DNA of 30,799 bases, from assembly GCA_002084505.1 (NCBI GenBank), contig NBLK01000001.1, positions 1-30,799 on the forward strand. The letters run 5' to 3'. Positions 30,327 through 30,799 of this stretch are shown piece by piece. The stretch's first letter is position 1. Every line of letters starts with the position of its first letter. The stretch is from Rickettsiaceae bacterium 4572_127 (GTDB taxonomy: Bacteria > Pseudomonadota > Alphaproteobacteria > Rs-D84 > NBLK01). The notes under the pieces were generated by a model, which was not told the DNA's origin, did no database searches, and worked only from the letters and a program-made list of their open reading frames with translations. The translations under genes and the position numbers were made by a program.

Positions 30327-30683
30327 ATGCTTAAAAAAAGTTGGGTGATTTACGATAAAGAAAATGTTTTTGCAAAAGTTCTCAGAAAGGAATTGCCAAG
30401 TAAAATTGTTTTTGAAAATGCTAGAATTTTAGCTATAAAAAACATAAAGCCTTTGATGCCAACACATATTTTAGTAATTCCAAAAGAGCCGATTATTTCT
30501 TTAATTGATTTAGTGAGCGGAAGTGATAATGAGACTATCGGGCGTTTTTTTAGAGACATAAAAGCCGTTGCTGACAAATTAGGACTAAAAGGATATAAGG
30601 TTAATTTCAATGTTTTGCCAGAAGGCGGACAGGAAATTCCACATTTACATGCTCATTTGATGAGTGACGAGGAAATAGAATGA
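30327..30683 (+). CDS. HIT-family protein (HinT-like nucleotide hydrolase)
   Basis: A 118-residue histidine-triad protein. Early segments are NVFAKVLRKELPSKIVFENARILAI and THILVIPKEPIISL, and the active site is GQEIPHLHAHLMS (H-x-H-x-H). HinT-type enzymes hydrolyse nucleoside phosphoramidates such as AMP-lysine. GGAGGTG (30318-30324) is a full Shine-Dalgarno sequence, only 2 nt before the ATG. The stop overlaps the following lpxI start as ATGA. The gene is preceded by copy 3 of the 135-bp repeat. Confidence 0.92.
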   Translation: MLKKSWVIYDKENVFAKVLRKELPSKIVFENARILAIKNIKPLMPTHILVIPKEPIISLIDLVSGSDNETIGRFFRDIKAVADKLGLKGYKVNFNVLPEGGQEIPHLHAHLMSDEEIE

Positions 30684-30799
30684 AGATCGGAGTAGTTGCA
30701 GGAAGAGGAGAGATTCCATTTTTACTAAAAAAACATTTAGAAAAGAAAAAAACATCGCATTTTTTTTTAGGTCTAAAAGGTTTCTGTGATGAAAAGATT
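30680..30799 (+). CDS. lpxI: LpxI, UDP-2,3-diacylglucosamine pyrophosphatase (5' part only)
   Basis: The last 120 bases encode MKIGVVAGRGEIPFLLKKHL, continuing to FFLGLKGFCDEKI, the N-terminal nucleotide-binding region of LpxI (DUF1009). LpxI hydrolyses UDP-2,3-diacylglucosamine to lipid X in lipid A synthesis of Alphaproteobacteria and others that lack LpxH. The ATG overlaps the HIT gene stop (ATGA). The gene runs off the window. Confidence 0.8.
   Translation, partial: MKIGVVAGRGEIPFLLKKHLEKKKTSHFFLGLKGFCDEKI

Noticed and set aside
1..30799. tRNA or rRNA genes
   Set aside because: No T-arm consensus, cloverleaf or rRNA sequence was recognised by eye on either strand; a tRNA scan would be decisive.

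Overview
The window is a low-GC, gene-dense piece of a Gram-negative chromosome. BamA, lipoprotein signal peptidase, the Kdo genes kdsA and kdsB, the start of lpxI and mlaE/mlaF all point to an LPS-bearing outer membrane. The XRE regulator, the short RNase D, the COG2945-like hydrolase and the GatCA pair look most like Alphaproteobacteria, probably a host-associated lineage with a reduced genome. This placement is inference from protein character; no rRNA or tRNA gene was seen.

Layout. 1-470: a 5'-truncated, frameshifted bamD remnant. 471-4308: bamA, convergent with a hipBA toxin-antitoxin pair that has a 50-bp-period repeat upstream. 4325-6834: an operon rnd / DUF5671 membrane protein / small anchored protein / lspA, then rpsU. 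6881-14534 (minus strand): the housekeeping genes rph, secD and secF interleaved with defence-type genes: an MNT-HEPN fusion after rph, an m6A methylase plus GIY-YIG nuclease before secD, and a C5 methylase plus PD-(D/E)XK-like nuclease between secD and secF. 14834-16172: a coiled-coil protein, a hydrolase that has lost its catalytic residues, and acpS. 16212-22803: a histidine phosphatase, kdsB, three poorly recognised genes including a glycosyltransferase, a FAH-fold protein and kdsA. 22874-24649: mlaE and mlaF. 24650-28093: secreted Cys-rich proteins, a repeat-rich gap, a small membrane protein and two DUF4402 proteins. 28106-30051: regulator-gatC-gatA, in which GatA lacks its catalytic serine block. 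30327-end: a HIT protein and the start of lpxI.

The most striking region is rph-secD-secF. Three defence or toxin units sit in the same orientation with almost no spacer DNA. The MNT-HEPN gene is bracketed by a duplicated rph 3' end, and the decayed copy now carries a near-consensus promoter for the first restriction-modification pair. Two repeat families also stand out. One is a roughly 135-bp element found three times, each time in the same orientation and about 20-30 nt before a start codon. The other has hairpin arms with compensatory base changes and surrounds a 4/8-nt microsatellite.
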